Shown piece by piece: positions 37,058 to 47,220 of a stretch of 64,000 nucleotides of DNA (position 1 is its first letter; each line of letters begins with the position of its first letter). The translations under genes were made by a program, and so were the position numbers. The DNA comes from Winogradskyella endarachnes. Lineage in GTDB: Bacteria > Bacteroidota > Bacteroidia > Flavobacteriales > Flavobacteriaceae. The notes beneath the pieces were generated by a model. It did no database searches and was not told the DNA's origin. It saw only the letters and a list, made by a program, of their open reading frames with translations. The stretch is taken from positions 1 through 64,000 of the forward strand of contig NZ_WOWS01000002.1 of NCBI RefSeq assembly GCF_009741275.1, given 5' to 3'.

Positions 37058-37413
37058 ATTTTCTCAAAACAACTATTATTCTAACATGATTAATTTGTTG
37101 TAGTCCTCATATTTTGAAATAGTACTTCTTATTTATTTTTTGTTTTTATACCCATTTAGCTTTTCTGTGCCTAAATTTTTTTGAAAATGTATTTTTGTTA
37201 AATACGTATCTAATTTGTTTTTAAATAAATATTTCTTAAAATTTTATAAGTATTACGTAATTAACGTTAATTTATATCGTTTATTTTATTATTTTAATAA
37301 ATGAGCATGGTTTAATTATGTGATTTAAAACGTTGTAGAGATACTTAAAAAAGAAAAAATGGATATATTTCAGACTTAAAATTATGTTAAATCTACTATA
37401 GATAGTAACTTAT
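37058..37413. other. AT-rich intergenic region before the T9SS type B gene
   Basis: No reading frame or RNA gene is seen in these 356 bases. A 7/8 match to the -7 element (TATATTTC, 37364-37371) lies about 40 bases before the next start codon, but its nearest TTG is 28 bases away, so promoter assignment is weak. Confidence 0.5.
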
Positions 37414-40400
37414 ATGAAGTATTTAAGTTTAGTATTGTTTTTCTGTTTAAGTTATGTTGGCGTCTCTCAAAATGAAGCTAATATTTGGTATTTCGGTGAA
37501 AATGCTGGTTTGGATTTTAATTCTGGTATTCCAATTGCTTTAACTGATGGGCAACTTTCAACTTTAGAAGGGTGTTCTACTATATCAGACCAAAATGGTG
37601 ATTTGTTGTTTTATTCAGATGGTGTTACCGTTTGGAATAAAAATCATATCGTAATGTTAAATGGTACTGGTTTAAACGGAAATTCTTCAAGTACTCATTC
37701 TGCCTTAATAATACCTAATCCTAATGACAGTGATTTATACTATATTTTTACTGTTGACAGGGTTTTGAATTTTGGTACTTCTGCAAGCGGAAATGGTTTA
37801 CAATACTCAGAAGTTGATATGACTTTAGATGGCGGGTTAGGAGCTATTACAAATAAAAATGTTTTGTTGCATTCTCCAACAACCGAAAAAATAACTGGCG
37901 TTAAAAATGCTAATGGAGATGGTTTTTGGGTATTGAGCCATAAAGTTAATAGCAACGAATTTATTGCCTATGAGGTTACAGCAACTGGTGTCAATACTAC
38001 TCCAGTTACTTCTTCGGTAGGAAATGTTGTTACGGTTATAGGTTCTAATCAAGAACAGAATAATGCTATTGGTCAAATTAAATTTTCGCCAGACGGTACT
38101 AAAGTAGCAGTTGCAAGAAGAGGTGGTATGAATGAGGTTGTTTTGTTAGATTTTGATACGTCAACAGGTGTACTATCTAACCAAATTACCTTAATAGATG
38201 GTTTAGGTAGTTCGCCAGCGCAAGTGTATGGTTTAGATTTTTCATCTAATAGTAATGTACTGTATTCAAGCGCAGTCTCAGGAGAGGTTTATCAATTTAA
38301 TTTAGATGCTGGTAATGCTAATGACATTATTAACTCTAAAATACTAATTCAAAATAATTCTACTGAGGCTTATGGAGGTATTCAATTAGGTCCAGATTGT
38401 AAGATATATATTGCTAAGCTAAATTCAGGAAGTTTAGACGTTATTGATAATCCTAATGAAGTAGGAACAGGATGTAACTATATTGTAGATGGAGTTTCTT
38501 TGGGTGGTAACCTATCTAAGTTAGGTTTGCCTCCATTTAATCAATCTTTATTTAACGTTGATTTTAATTTGGAGGATGAAAATAGAAATATTTTAGCTGA
38601 TAATCTTGTACTTTGTGAGGATCAATATACATTGTACACAACAGAATTGGTTAATTCTACGGTATATACGTGGTATAAGGATGGAGAATTGATATCAGGT
38701 GCAGATTCTTCTACTTATATCGCAACAGAACCAGGAACATATGAGGTATTTGCTTTTGTTTCTGCTGCATGTGGAATTGAATATGAAGATGAGATTGTAT
38801 TAGAATTCGGTCAGCTTGAAGTTGTAGATGTGGAAGATGAGTATTGTTTAGACGGCAGTATTACAAGTGTAACACTGTCTGACTATGACCTAGAAATTTA
38901 TACAGGAAGTGTAAGTGCTACTATATCTTATCACTTGTCACAGTCAGATGCAGAATTAAATTTAAATGCTCAAAATACAATGGCTGCAGAGTCAGGTCAA
39001 TCAGTATTATATGTTAGAGTTGAAAACACAAGTTACCCAGATTGCGTAAGTTATTCTACTTTAACGGTTAATTTCTATGATTTACCAGTCTTTAACAATG
39101 TAGATGATTTGTATTTATGTGACGACGACTATGATGGTGTAGCTGCTTTCGATACATCTAATATTGAAACATCTTTATTAAATGGGCAAACAGATATTAC
39201 AATAGATTATTATGATGAATCAGGTAATTTGTTATCAAGTCCGCTGCCTGATCCCTTTGAAACTCAAACCCAATCTATAACGGTACGGTTAACCAATTCA
39301 TTTGTAGATGACTGTTATGTTGAGTCCAATATTAATTTTATTGTAAATGAACGTCCAATAGCTTATACATTTGATGGGGATTTTGTCTGTGATGATGTTT
39401 CAAATGATGGAGAACATATTTTTAATTTAGATGATTATACCTCTCAAGTGTTAAATGGTCAATCAAGTATAAATTTTGAAGTTCAATATTTTGAAACTGA
39501 AATTGATGCAGAAGATAATATTAATTCTTTGGAAAATTTATACACGGTAAGTTCAACTTCTCAAACCATATATGTTAGAATACATAATTTTGATGATATA
39601 GATTGTTATGATATAACATCTTTCGATATTGGTGTCTATTATTTGCCACTCGCAAACCAACCAGAGGATATAATTGTATGTGACGATGAATCAAATGATG
39701 GTTTTGAAATATTTGATTTAGCAGGTCAAAATGAAGCTATATTAGGAGGTCAGTCTGCAGATGAAAATGTCATAAGTTATTACTTAAGCGAACAAGATGC
39801 GGAAACTGGTGAAAATCCACAATCGACAAATTTTATGAATATTACTAATCCTCAAACAATATATGCACGCATTGAAAATGTAAATTCATCAACCTGTTTT
39901 TCAATTACATCGTTTGAACTATTGGTGCAGGATGTACCTGTTTTATTGATGAATGAAAATTGGCCTATTTGCGAGGATGGTTTTGTAGAAATTATTGCAG
40001 ACGAGGGTTATGATTATTATACGTGGTCTTCTGGTGAGACTACAAGAACTATAACGGTTGAGGAACCTGGTGAATATACTGTTACGGTATCAAATGTCTA
40101 TGGAGATTTAATTTGTAGTGAAGATAAAACGGTTACGGTTTCTATATCTGATATAGCCGTTATTACAAATATTGATACCGAAGATTGGTCACAAAGTAAT
40201 AATACCATTTCTGTATTTGTTGAAGGAAATGGCGATTATGAATATTCTATAGATGGTGTTAACTTTCAGGCTGATAATGTGTTTACGGATTTGTATGTTG
40301 GAGATTACACAGTATATGTTAGAGATTTGAATGGTTGTGGGGTAGTCGATGAAGATGTGTATCTAATTTATTATCCACCATTTTTTACACCGAACGGAGA

Positions 40401-40623
40401 TGGTAAAAATGAAACTTGGCAGTTAATAAACGCTCAGCTAGAACCGGGTAATGTTGTATATATTTTTAATCGTTACGGTAAATTAATTACAGAAATAAAA
40501 CCTAATGACTTTGGTTGGGATGGAACTTATAATGGTAAAAATATGCCAAGTTCGGATTATTGGTTTGTTTTAGAACGTCAAAATGGTAAAGTTTATAGAG
40601 GTCATTTTGCTCTAAAGAGATAG
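37414..40623 (+). CDS. Large T9SS type B sorting-domain secreted protein
   Basis: The 1069-residue protein has a signal peptide ending SYVGVSQ. An N-terminal propeller-like region (about 20-385) contains FGENAGLDFNSG and IKFSPDGTKVAVARRGG. Several repeated Ig-like units of about 90 residues follow (about 470-850), each with a short L/VCDDxxxDG element (YLCDDDYDGVAAFD, FVCDDVSNDGEHIF, IVCDDESNDGFEIF). The end is a gliding motility-associated C-terminal domain (FFTPNGDGKNETW, GWDGTYNG, FALKR) for T9SS export. Asp-rich repeats suggest calcium-stabilised stalks. Unlike the partial gene at base 1, no PorP/SprF gene follows. Likely a surface adhesin; the ligand is unknown. Confidence 0.88.
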   Translation: MKYLSLVLFFCLSYVGVSQNEANIWYFGENAGLDFNSGIPIALTDGQLSTLEGCSTISDQNGDLLFYSDGVTVWNKNHIVMLNGTGLNGNSSSTHSALIIPNPNDSDLYYIFTVDRVLNFGTSASGNGLQYSEVDMTLDGGLGAITNKNVLLHSPTTEKITGVKNANGDGFWVLSHKVNSNEFIAYEVTATGVNTTPVTSSVGNVVTVIGSNQEQNNAIGQIKFSPDGTKVAVARRGGMNEVVLLDFDTSTGVLSNQITLIDGLGSSPAQVYGLDFSSNSNVLYSSAVSGEVYQFNLDAGNANDIINSKILIQNNSTEAYGGIQLGPDCKIYIAKLNSGSLDVIDNPNEVGTGCNYIVDGVSLGGNLSKLGLPPFNQSLFNVDFNLEDENRNILADNLVLCEDQYTLYTTELVNSTVYTWYKDGELISGADSSTYIATEPGTYEVFAFVSAACGIEYEDEIVLEFGQLEVVDVEDEYCLDGSITSVTLSDYDLEIYTGSVSATISYHLSQSDAELNLNAQNTMAAESGQSVLYVRVENTSYPDCVSYSTLTVNFYDLPVFNNVDDLYLCDDDYDGVAAFDTSNIETSLLNGQTDITIDYYDESGNLLSSPLPDPFETQTQSITVRLTNSFVDDCYVESNINFIVNERPIAYTFDGDFVCDDVSNDGEHIFNLDDYTSQVLNGQSSINFEVQYFETEIDAEDNINSLENLYTVSSTSQTIYVRIHNFDDIDCYDITSFDIGVYYLPLANQPEDIIVCDDESNDGFEIFDLAGQNEAILGGQSADENVISYYLSEQDAETGENPQSTNFMNITNPQTIYARIENVNSSTCFSITSFELLVQDVPVLLMNENWPICEDGFVEIIADEGYDYYTWSSGETTRTITVEEPGEYTVTVSNVYGDLICSEDKTVTVSISDIAVITNIDTEDWSQSNNTISVFVEGNGDYEYSIDGVNFQADNVFTDLYVGDYTVYVRDLNGCGVVDEDVYLIYYPPFFTPNGDGKNETWQLINAQLEPGNVVYIFNRYGKLITEIKPNDFGWDGTYNGKNMPSSDYWFVLERQNGKVYRGHFALKR

Positions 40624-40998
40624 TGTATAATCTTATTTTTAAATGTTTTATATCGTGTAACTCAACTAAAATTATTACCCTAATTTGAGGTAATCATAAG
40701 TTTACTTTCATCTTTTTCTATGGGTCTATGGTTATTGTTTTCGGTGTCCTTACAATTTAAAATTCTTAAGTTTTGTATGTTAAATACAGTTTTATTTTTC
40801 TATTAACTATGTTATTTGGTTTTATAGAAATTTTTACTAAAATCGCAGGTTTAAACCTTGTGTATTGACCTTTACTTAAATATTCACAAGCTATACAGAG
40901 CTTCTTGTAACCTATTATTTATGTATATTAGTACCTTAACAAACTATTGTTTTTAGATGTTTTCATTTTAATTGCGTACTAATAATAACTTAACTACA
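40624..40998. other. Intergenic region upstream of the utilisation locus
   Basis: These 375 AT-rich bases contain no credible gene. The only structure noticed is a 6-bp inverted repeat ATTACC/GGTAAT (40674-40694), too weak to name. The promoter for the regulator gene must lie here but no consensus match is convincing. Confidence 0.4.
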
Positions 40999-43803
40999 AT
41001 GGGTTTTATTAAATATTTTCTCTACACCTTTTTTTTTGTTTTTACTTGTTTTTCTCAGGCTCAGGTATTTTCTCCAATTCAAATCTTTACAACAAAAGAT
41101 TATCAGGCAGAAGATCAAAATTGGTCAATTTCACAATCTGATAATAATTTTATATACGTTGCAAATAATAAAGGATTATTAGAATATAATGGAGCTTCTT
41201 GGAGCGTTTATAATTCTGCTAATCGTGGTATTTTAAGGTCTGTAAAGGTTTATGATAATCACATATATACAGGTGGATACATGGATTTTGGCTTTTGGAA
41301 AAGAGGAAGCAAAGGTCTGCTTATTTATTTGTCTTTAGTTGAAAAATTTAACCTAGACATAAAGGAAGATGAAGAATTTTGGCAGATAACAAAAGTTGGG
41401 GATTTTGTGTTATTTCAATCTTTAGAACGTATTTATGTCTTTAATACTAATAAGAACAATTTTTCGATAATAGATGAGGGGAAAAGAGTAAATAAAATAT
41501 TTAATGTTAATGGTACTATTTATTACCAAATTATTGAAGATGGTGTTTATGAGATAGTAAATGGAAATCCTATATTAAAGTTTTCATCTGATGATATAGC
41601 TAATAATAAATTGATAAACATTTTTGAAACTAAATCTGGGTTATTGCTTCAAACGGAAGAAAGTGGCTTTTATAGTTTTAATAATAATAAGGTAGGTAAA
41701 TGGAAGATTACTTCAGATAAATTGTTGTCTACGTTAAGTGTTTATAGTAGTATAAAATTAAAAAATGGGGACTTTATTTTGGGTACCATATCTAATGGTT
41801 TAATTCATTTAGATAAGGATGGAAATTACTTAATGAAAATCAATCGAAATAATGGGTTGAGTAATAATACAGTACTGTCTATTTTAGAAGATAATTTTGG
41901 AAATATTTGGTTGGGCTTAGATAATGGTATTAATGTTGTTAACATTAACTCGCCGTTTAAAGTTTACAAGGATAAACTGGGTAGTTTAGGTACGGTATAT
42001 GCCTCTGCTAAATTTAATGGATTCTTGTATTTAGGAACAAATCATGGCTTATTTTATAAACCTATTGATTCTAATGAAAAATTTCGATTTATACCAGGTA
42101 CCAAGGGGCAGGTTTGGGACTTGTCGGTTCTCTATGGTGATTTATTTTGTGGACATGATAAAGGAACTTTTGTTGTTAAAGGAGAGGATGTTGAAGTTGT
42201 TTCCGCGGAATTAGGAACATGGAGTGTTAAGAAAATTAGTGGTTTTCCTAATCTACTTATTCAAGGTAATTATAGAGGTTTAAATATTTTAGAGAAAAGA
42301 AGCGGTAAATGGCATTTTAGAAATAAAATAGAAGGATTTAATATATCCTCAAGATATTTTGAGTTTGTTAATTCTCAAGAGTTATTGGTAAGTCATGAGT
42401 ATAAAGGTGTATACAATATTAGGCTAGATAAAGATTTTAATGCTGTAAAGGATTATGAAAAAACACAAATTAATTCGGGTATAAAATCTGGTATTTTTAA
42501 GTATAATAATGAGGTTTTATATAGCGTAAGCGAAGGTGTTTTTGTTTATAGTCAACCAAAAAAGAAATTTGTAAGAGATAGTCTTTTAAGTGCTACTTTT
42601 AGTGGTGAGAATTATGTTTCAGGAAAATTGATAACTGAAAAAAATAGTAATAGACTATGGGGTTTTTCTAAGAATGATATTATATATGTTGAGCCAGGGA
42701 AATTAGATAACGTTCCTAAAATCAATAGAATAGCAATTTCTAGTGAAATACGAAAAACAAAGTCCTCTTTCGAAAATATTTTAGAGTTAGATACCAATCA
42801 ATATTTAATTGGCACAACGGAAGGCTATTTAATTGTAAATGTAAATATGATTGCTCAAAAACCGTTGAATATTTATTTGAATGAGGTTTCCAACGGAAGT
42901 CAGCCTAATGATTTATCACCCTTAAACCTAGATAGTATTCATACGTTTAAGAATAAAATTAACAATTTTAAGTTTAAATATAGTGTTACTAATTATAATG
43001 CTTTTTCATCTTCTAAATTTCAATATAAGCTAACAGGTATTTATGATAATTGGAGCCCTTGGTCTAGGACTTCAGAAGTAATTTTTAAAAATCTACCACA
43101 TGGCGATTACATTTTTGAAGCAAGAGCTATTACTGATGGTCTTGTGTCTAATAATGTAATTACATATCAATTTACAATAGAGAGGCCATGGTATCTTAAA
43201 ACTCTAGCTATTATTGTATATGTTCTCTTGGCAATACTTATTATATATATATTGTATTACTTTAATAAAAGACATTACAAAAAAATACAGGATAAACTTA
43301 TTGAAAAGAAGCAAAGACAATTAGAATTAGAACAGTTAGAAAATCAACGTCAGTTAATTCAATTTAAAAACAAAAATTTACAATTAGATATTGAAAATAA
43401 AAATAGAGAACTTGGCATGGCAACAATGAATTTAGTAAAACGAAATGAATTGTTGAGTAATATTAAAAGCGAATTATCTAAGAGCAAAAGCCTAGCGGAA
43501 GTTAACAAGGTAATAAAAACAATTAATTCTAGTATTAACGATAATAGCGATTGGGATTTGTTTGAAAAAGCATTCAATAACGTTGATAAAGATTTTATGC
43601 AGAGAATAAAATCCTTACATCCTACAATCACCCCTAACGATCTGCGTTTATGTGCGTATTTAAGGTTAAATCTATCTTCTAAAGAAATCGCTCCTCTATT
43701 AAATATTTCTCATAAAAGTGTAGAAGTTAAGCGATATCGTTTGCGTAAAAAGCTGGGTTTAGACCATAAAGAGAGCTTATCAAATTATATAATCGAACTT
43801 TAG
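40999..43803 (+). CDS. Membrane-spanning propeller/LuxR-HTH transcriptional regulator
   Basis: The frame opens at TTG 40972, but ATG 40999 starts the signal-like segment (MGFIKYFLYTFFFVFTCFSQ), giving 934 residues. Order: two periplasmic beta-propeller parts with Reg_prop-type units (WSISQSDNNFIYVANNKGL, ILEDNFGNIWLGLDNGIN); a Y_Y_Y domain (FQYKLTGIYDNWSPWS, about 640-730); one membrane segment (about 734-755); a coiled coil; and a C-terminal LuxR-type HTH (NDLRLCAYLRLNLSSKEIAP, about 880-934). There is no histidine kinase or receiver domain, so it is not a hybrid two-component system: it is a one-protein sensor with the HTH on the cytoplasmic side. It probably senses glucan fragments in the periplasm and controls the susC operon next to it. 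Confidence 0.88.
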   Translation: MGFIKYFLYTFFFVFTCFSQAQVFSPIQIFTTKDYQAEDQNWSISQSDNNFIYVANNKGLLEYNGASWSVYNSANRGILRSVKVYDNHIYTGGYMDFGFWKRGSKGLLIYLSLVEKFNLDIKEDEEFWQITKVGDFVLFQSLERIYVFNTNKNNFSIIDEGKRVNKIFNVNGTIYYQIIEDGVYEIVNGNPILKFSSDDIANNKLINIFETKSGLLLQTEESGFYSFNNNKVGKWKITSDKLLSTLSVYSSIKLKNGDFILGTISNGLIHLDKDGNYLMKINRNNGLSNNTVLSILEDNFGNIWLGLDNGINVVNINSPFKVYKDKLGSLGTVYASAKFNGFLYLGTNHGLFYKPIDSNEKFRFIPGTKGQVWDLSVLYGDLFCGHDKGTFVVKGEDVEVVSAELGTWSVKKISGFPNLLIQGNYRGLNILEKRSGKWHFRNKIEGFNISSRYFEFVNSQELLVSHEYKGVYNIRLDKDFNAVKDYEKTQINSGIKSGIFKYNNEVLYSVSEGVFVYSQPKKKFVRDSLLSATFSGENYVSGKLITEKNSNRLWGFSKNDIIYVEPGKLDNVPKINRIAISSEIRKTKSSFENILELDTNQYLIGTTEGYLIVNVNMIAQKPLNIYLNEVSNGSQPNDLSPLNLDSIHTFKNKINNFKFKYSVTNYNAFSSSKFQYKLTGIYDNWSPWSRTSEVIFKNLPHGDYIFEARAITDGLVSNNVITYQFTIERPWYLKTLAIIVYVLLAILIIYILYYFNKRHYKKIQDKLIEKKQRQLELEQLENQRQLIQFKNKNLQLDIENKNRELGMATMNLVKRNELLSNIKSELSKSKSLAEVNKVIKTINSSINDNSDWDLFEKAFNNVDKDFMQRIKSLHPTITPNDLRLCAYLRLNLSSKEIAPLLNISHKSVEVKRYRLRKKLGLDHKESLSNYIIEL

Positions 43804-43852
43804 TACCTATACGAGTCCATAATTTACCTATACATTACCTATACAATTATGG
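43804..43852 (+). promoter_or_regulatory. Phased TACCTATAC direct repeats (candidate operator)
   Basis: TACCTATAC occurs three times, at 43804, 43825 and 43836, with start-to-start spacing of 21 and 11 bases (near two and one helical turns). The last two copies are enclosed by a perfect 8-bp inverted repeat, CCATAATT (43817-43824) and AATTATGG (43845-43852), followed by TTTTT. It starts directly after the regulator stop and about 200 bases before susC. It may be an operator for the neighbouring regulator or a weak terminator of the regulator gene, or both. Confidence 0.5.
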
Positions 43853-44051
43853 TTTTTAACACTTTTTTCTGTTGCATTGTTAATTATTGTTAAGACCCAA
43901 ATTATAGTGCAAATTCTATAATTTAAAAGGCTTTCTGTTGTGTTATTATTATTTTTAACCTATTAATTTTATGATGTATGTTTTTTGTATAGTGGTATTT
44001 TAAGAATTTACTAATGATAAATTTTAAATTGCAGTAACTAAATAATAAACT

Positions 44052-47000
44052 ATGAAAATAAAACTTTTAGGGCTCATTACCTTCATTTTTACAATGGCGG
44101 TTTATGGGCAAAATGTAAATGTTTCTGGAACAGTTATAGAAGCTTCTTCAGGACAACCTTTACCAGGTGTTAACGTAGTTGTTAAAAACACATCAAAAGG
44201 AGCATCATCAAATTTTGATGGTGAATTTACTTTAAATGATGTGCCTATAAACTCTGTAATCGTTATTTCATATCTGGGTTTTGTAACACAAGAGATTACT
44301 ATTATAAATAGTGACCCACTTAGTATTTCACTAGAAGAAGATGCGGAGTCTTTAAGTGAAGTGGTGGTTATTGGGTATGGAACTCAGAAAGTAACCAATG
44401 TATCGGGTGCTATTTCAACAGTAAAATCAGAGTCAATAGAAAAACTAAAACCGCTTAGAGTTGAAGAAGCTTTACAAGGTAGTGCCTCAGGTGTATCGGT
44501 AATTCAAAGTGGTTCACCAGGGAGTAAACCTACTGTTTTGGTTCGTGGTATTCCTTCATTTACTGGTACAGATCCAGTTGTTATTATTGATGGTGTTCCA
44601 CAGAGTTTAGACGATTTAAACTCTATTAATTCAGCAGACATTAAGTCCCTTAATATCCTTAAAGATGCAGCTTCAACAGCAATTTATGGTGTTAAAGGTG
44701 GTAATGGCGTTGTGGTGGTTACTACTAAAGGTGGAAGAAATAACGAGAAAGCAGAATTTTCTTTTAATACATATACTGGTGTGCAATCGGTAGATCGAAA
44801 ATTAGGTTTGTTAAACGCTACGGAATATGCTGCAATGATAAATGAAGGAAGCGTTGTTTCAGGGGGAGATATTATTTTTTCTGACCTTTCTGTTTTAGGT
44901 GAAGGCACCGATTGGCAAGATGAGGTTTTTAAAGACGCGAGTGTTTCTTCTCATACTTTCTCAGCTAGAGGTGGAACAGAAAAAGTTGGATACTTCTTGT
45001 CTACTGGATATTTAACACAAGGAGGTATTGTTGGTGGAGAAGAAAAATCTAATTTTAATAGGGTTAATTTTACGGCTAATGTAGATTTTCAATTAACTTC
45101 TAAGTTAAAATTTATATTAAATACGAGTTATGCTAACATAAAAAGTAAATCTGTTGCGGAAAATTCTTTTAATTCTATATTAGGTAATGCAATAAATTTT
45201 GATCCTACAGTTTCTGTTTATAATGATGATTCAGATGATTTTGCTACATACGGTTATAGTAATTTATTATTGTCAGAAATCTTTAATCCTGTTCAAAGAT
45301 TAAATGATACTTACAATGAAAGCAATGGAAACAAATTGTATGGAAAGTTTGAAATTCAATACGACATACTAAAAAATCTTAAGATTACATCAAGATTTGG
45401 ATATACATATTGGAATCAAGTTGGAAAAAGTTTCACTCCTTTAGCATACTACGGCCCAAATAATGTATCTAGTGACTATAATTCAGACGGAACTGTAAAA
45501 ACGCAAGTTGTAGATAATGGAGATGGCACAACAACTACAATTCCATCTTTTCACAATAGTGTTTCAGAATATACTAACTCTAATTTTAATTACACATTTG
45601 AAACCTTTGCTAGCTACGGATTTAACCTTAATGATATTCATAATTTCGATGTAGTTTTAGGGATTTCTAGAAGTAAATCTACTGGAGAAGGTTTTGGTGC
45701 AACTAGGCAAGATGTAAGAGATAATTCTTGGGAATGGGCAGATATAAGTGCTGCTACAGGTGTTAATACAGAACTTAATACCAATGCATATACAGGTTAC
45801 AGTTATCAAAATTTAGAGCGTAGAAATGTTTCTTACTTTAGTAGAATTAACTATGATTATAATGGAAAATATTTAGCATCATTCTCTGCAAGACGAGATG
45901 GGTCTATTGCTTTTGGTGATGATAACAAATTTGCTAACTTTTATGCAGGTTCATTAGGTTGGGTTGTTACAAATGAAGATTTTTTTAATGTAGATGCTAT
46001 TAATTTCTTAAAAATTAGGGGAAGTTATGGTACGGTAGGTAACGAGAATGTAGACCCTCAATACGTAAGTATTACAGTAGGTGGTCCTAGTTATAATTCT
46101 ACTGCTAATAGTAATGGATATACCTTTGGAAGTGAATTTGTATCTGGAGCTACGGTAAATTCATTTAGTAATACAACTTTAAGTTGGGAAGAACAAACCC
46201 AATATAATATTGGTTTTGATGCTACTTTTTTTAATAACAATTTTTCACTAACAGCTGATTATTTTAATAAATCAGTTGAAGGTTTACTTTTTACAGATGC
46301 ACCACCACTTTATGCTGGTACTTCAGAGCCTGTAACCTCTAATATTGGTAGTACAGAAAGTAAAGGAATAGATTTAACACTTGGATATACAAATACAGGT
46401 GCAAAAAAGTTCAAAGTAAATACCTCTGTAACTTTTACAACATCCAAAAATGAAGTTACTGAAACTAATAGTGATGGTACTGCATTTGTTGCAGGTGGTA
46501 GCTATTTTAATGGTCAGTCTCAATTAGCTACTCGTTTTGAAAAAGGATTTACACCTGGTTATTTTTATGGTTACCAGACCAATGGTTTATTTCAAAATCA
46601 GGCAGACATAGAAGCGCATGCAACACAAGATGGTGCTTTACCTGGAGACATAAGATTTGTAGATACTAATAATGATGGTGTTATAAATGATGAAGATAAA
46701 ACAGAAATTGGTGATCCTTTTCCAGATTTTACAGTAGGTTGGAATTTAGCCTTTGAATTTAAAAATTTCGATTTTAGCATGTTCACATACGCGTCTGTTG
46801 GAAATGACATCTTTAGGGCTTATGAACGTAACGCACAGTTTACTAATAAAGACAGAAGTATTTTAAGTCGTTGGACAGGAGAAGGCACAACTAATGATGC
46901 TAATAGTCCGCGTTACACATTTTCAGATACTAACAGTAATATTAGACCATCAGATAGATATGTAGAAGACGGAAGTTTTATTAAAATTAAGAGCTTAATA

Positions 47001-47201
47001 TTAGGGTATACTTTACCAGAGTCATTAAGTTCAGTATTTAGTAAAGTTCGTTTATATGCCCAAGCTAAAAATTTATTAACACTTACCGAGTATACAGGTT
47101 ACGACCCAGAAATTTCTGGAGGTATTTTAGATACAGGTATAGATAGAGGTGCATACCCACAAGCTAGAACGGTTCTAATTGGTTTAGACCTTAAATTTTA
47201 A
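44052..47201 (+). CDS. SusC/RagA-type TonB-dependent outer-membrane transporter
   Basis: The 1049-residue protein has a signal peptide ending AVYGQ, then a carboxypeptidase regulatory-like domain (VSGTVIEASSGQPLPGVNVV, about 23-105). A TonB-dependent plug follows (EVVVIGYGTQKVTNVSGA, VLVRGIPSFTG, VVIIDGVPQ, IYGVKGGNGVVVVTTKGG), then a 22-strand barrel with an aromatic C-terminal strand. It imports glycan oligomers, with SusD as a lid, using TonB energy. It is 19 bases from susD and is the first gene of the induced operon. Confidence 0.96.
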   Translation: MKIKLLGLITFIFTMAVYGQNVNVSGTVIEASSGQPLPGVNVVVKNTSKGASSNFDGEFTLNDVPINSVIVISYLGFVTQEITIINSDPLSISLEEDAESLSEVVVIGYGTQKVTNVSGAISTVKSESIEKLKPLRVEEALQGSASGVSVIQSGSPGSKPTVLVRGIPSFTGTDPVVIIDGVPQSLDDLNSINSADIKSLNILKDAASTAIYGVKGGNGVVVVTTKGGRNNEKAEFSFNTYTGVQSVDRKLGLLNATEYAAMINEGSVVSGGDIIFSDLSVLGEGTDWQDEVFKDASVSSHTFSARGGTEKVGYFLSTGYLTQGGIVGGEEKSNFNRVNFTANVDFQLTSKLKFILNTSYANIKSKSVAENSFNSILGNAINFDPTVSVYNDDSDDFATYGYSNLLLSEIFNPVQRLNDTYNESNGNKLYGKFEIQYDILKNLKITSRFGYTYWNQVGKSFTPLAYYGPNNVSSDYNSDGTVKTQVVDNGDGTTTTIPSFHNSVSEYTNSNFNYTFETFASYGFNLNDIHNFDVVLGISRSKSTGEGFGATRQDVRDNSWEWADISAATGVNTELNTNAYTGYSYQNLERRNVSYFSRINYDYNGKYLASFSARRDGSIAFGDDNKFANFYAGSLGWVVTNEDFFNVDAINFLKIRGSYGTVGNENVDPQYVSITVGGPSYNSTANSNGYTFGSEFVSGATVNSFSNTTLSWEEQTQYNIGFDATFFNNNFSLTADYFNKSVEGLLFTDAPPLYAGTSEPVTSNIGSTESKGIDLTLGYTNTGAKKFKVNTSVTFTTSKNEVTETNSDGTAFVAGGSYFNGQSQLATRFEKGFTPGYFYGYQTNGLFQNQADIEAHATQDGALPGDIRFVDTNNDGVINDEDKTEIGDPFPDFTVGWNLAFEFKNFDFSMFTYASVGNDIFRAYERNAQFTNKDRSILSRWTGEGTTNDANSPRYTFSDTNSNIRPSDRYVEDGSFIKIKSLILGYTLPESLSSVFSKVRLYAQAKNLLTLTEYTGYDPEISGGILDTGIDRGAYPQARTVLIGLDLKF

Positions 47202-47220
47202 CATCTAAAAATAAACTAGT

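Noticed and set aside
40999..43803. Hybrid two-component system regulator
   Set aside because: After the membrane segment there is only a coiled coil and an HTH; no His box, HATPase or receiver motifs are present.
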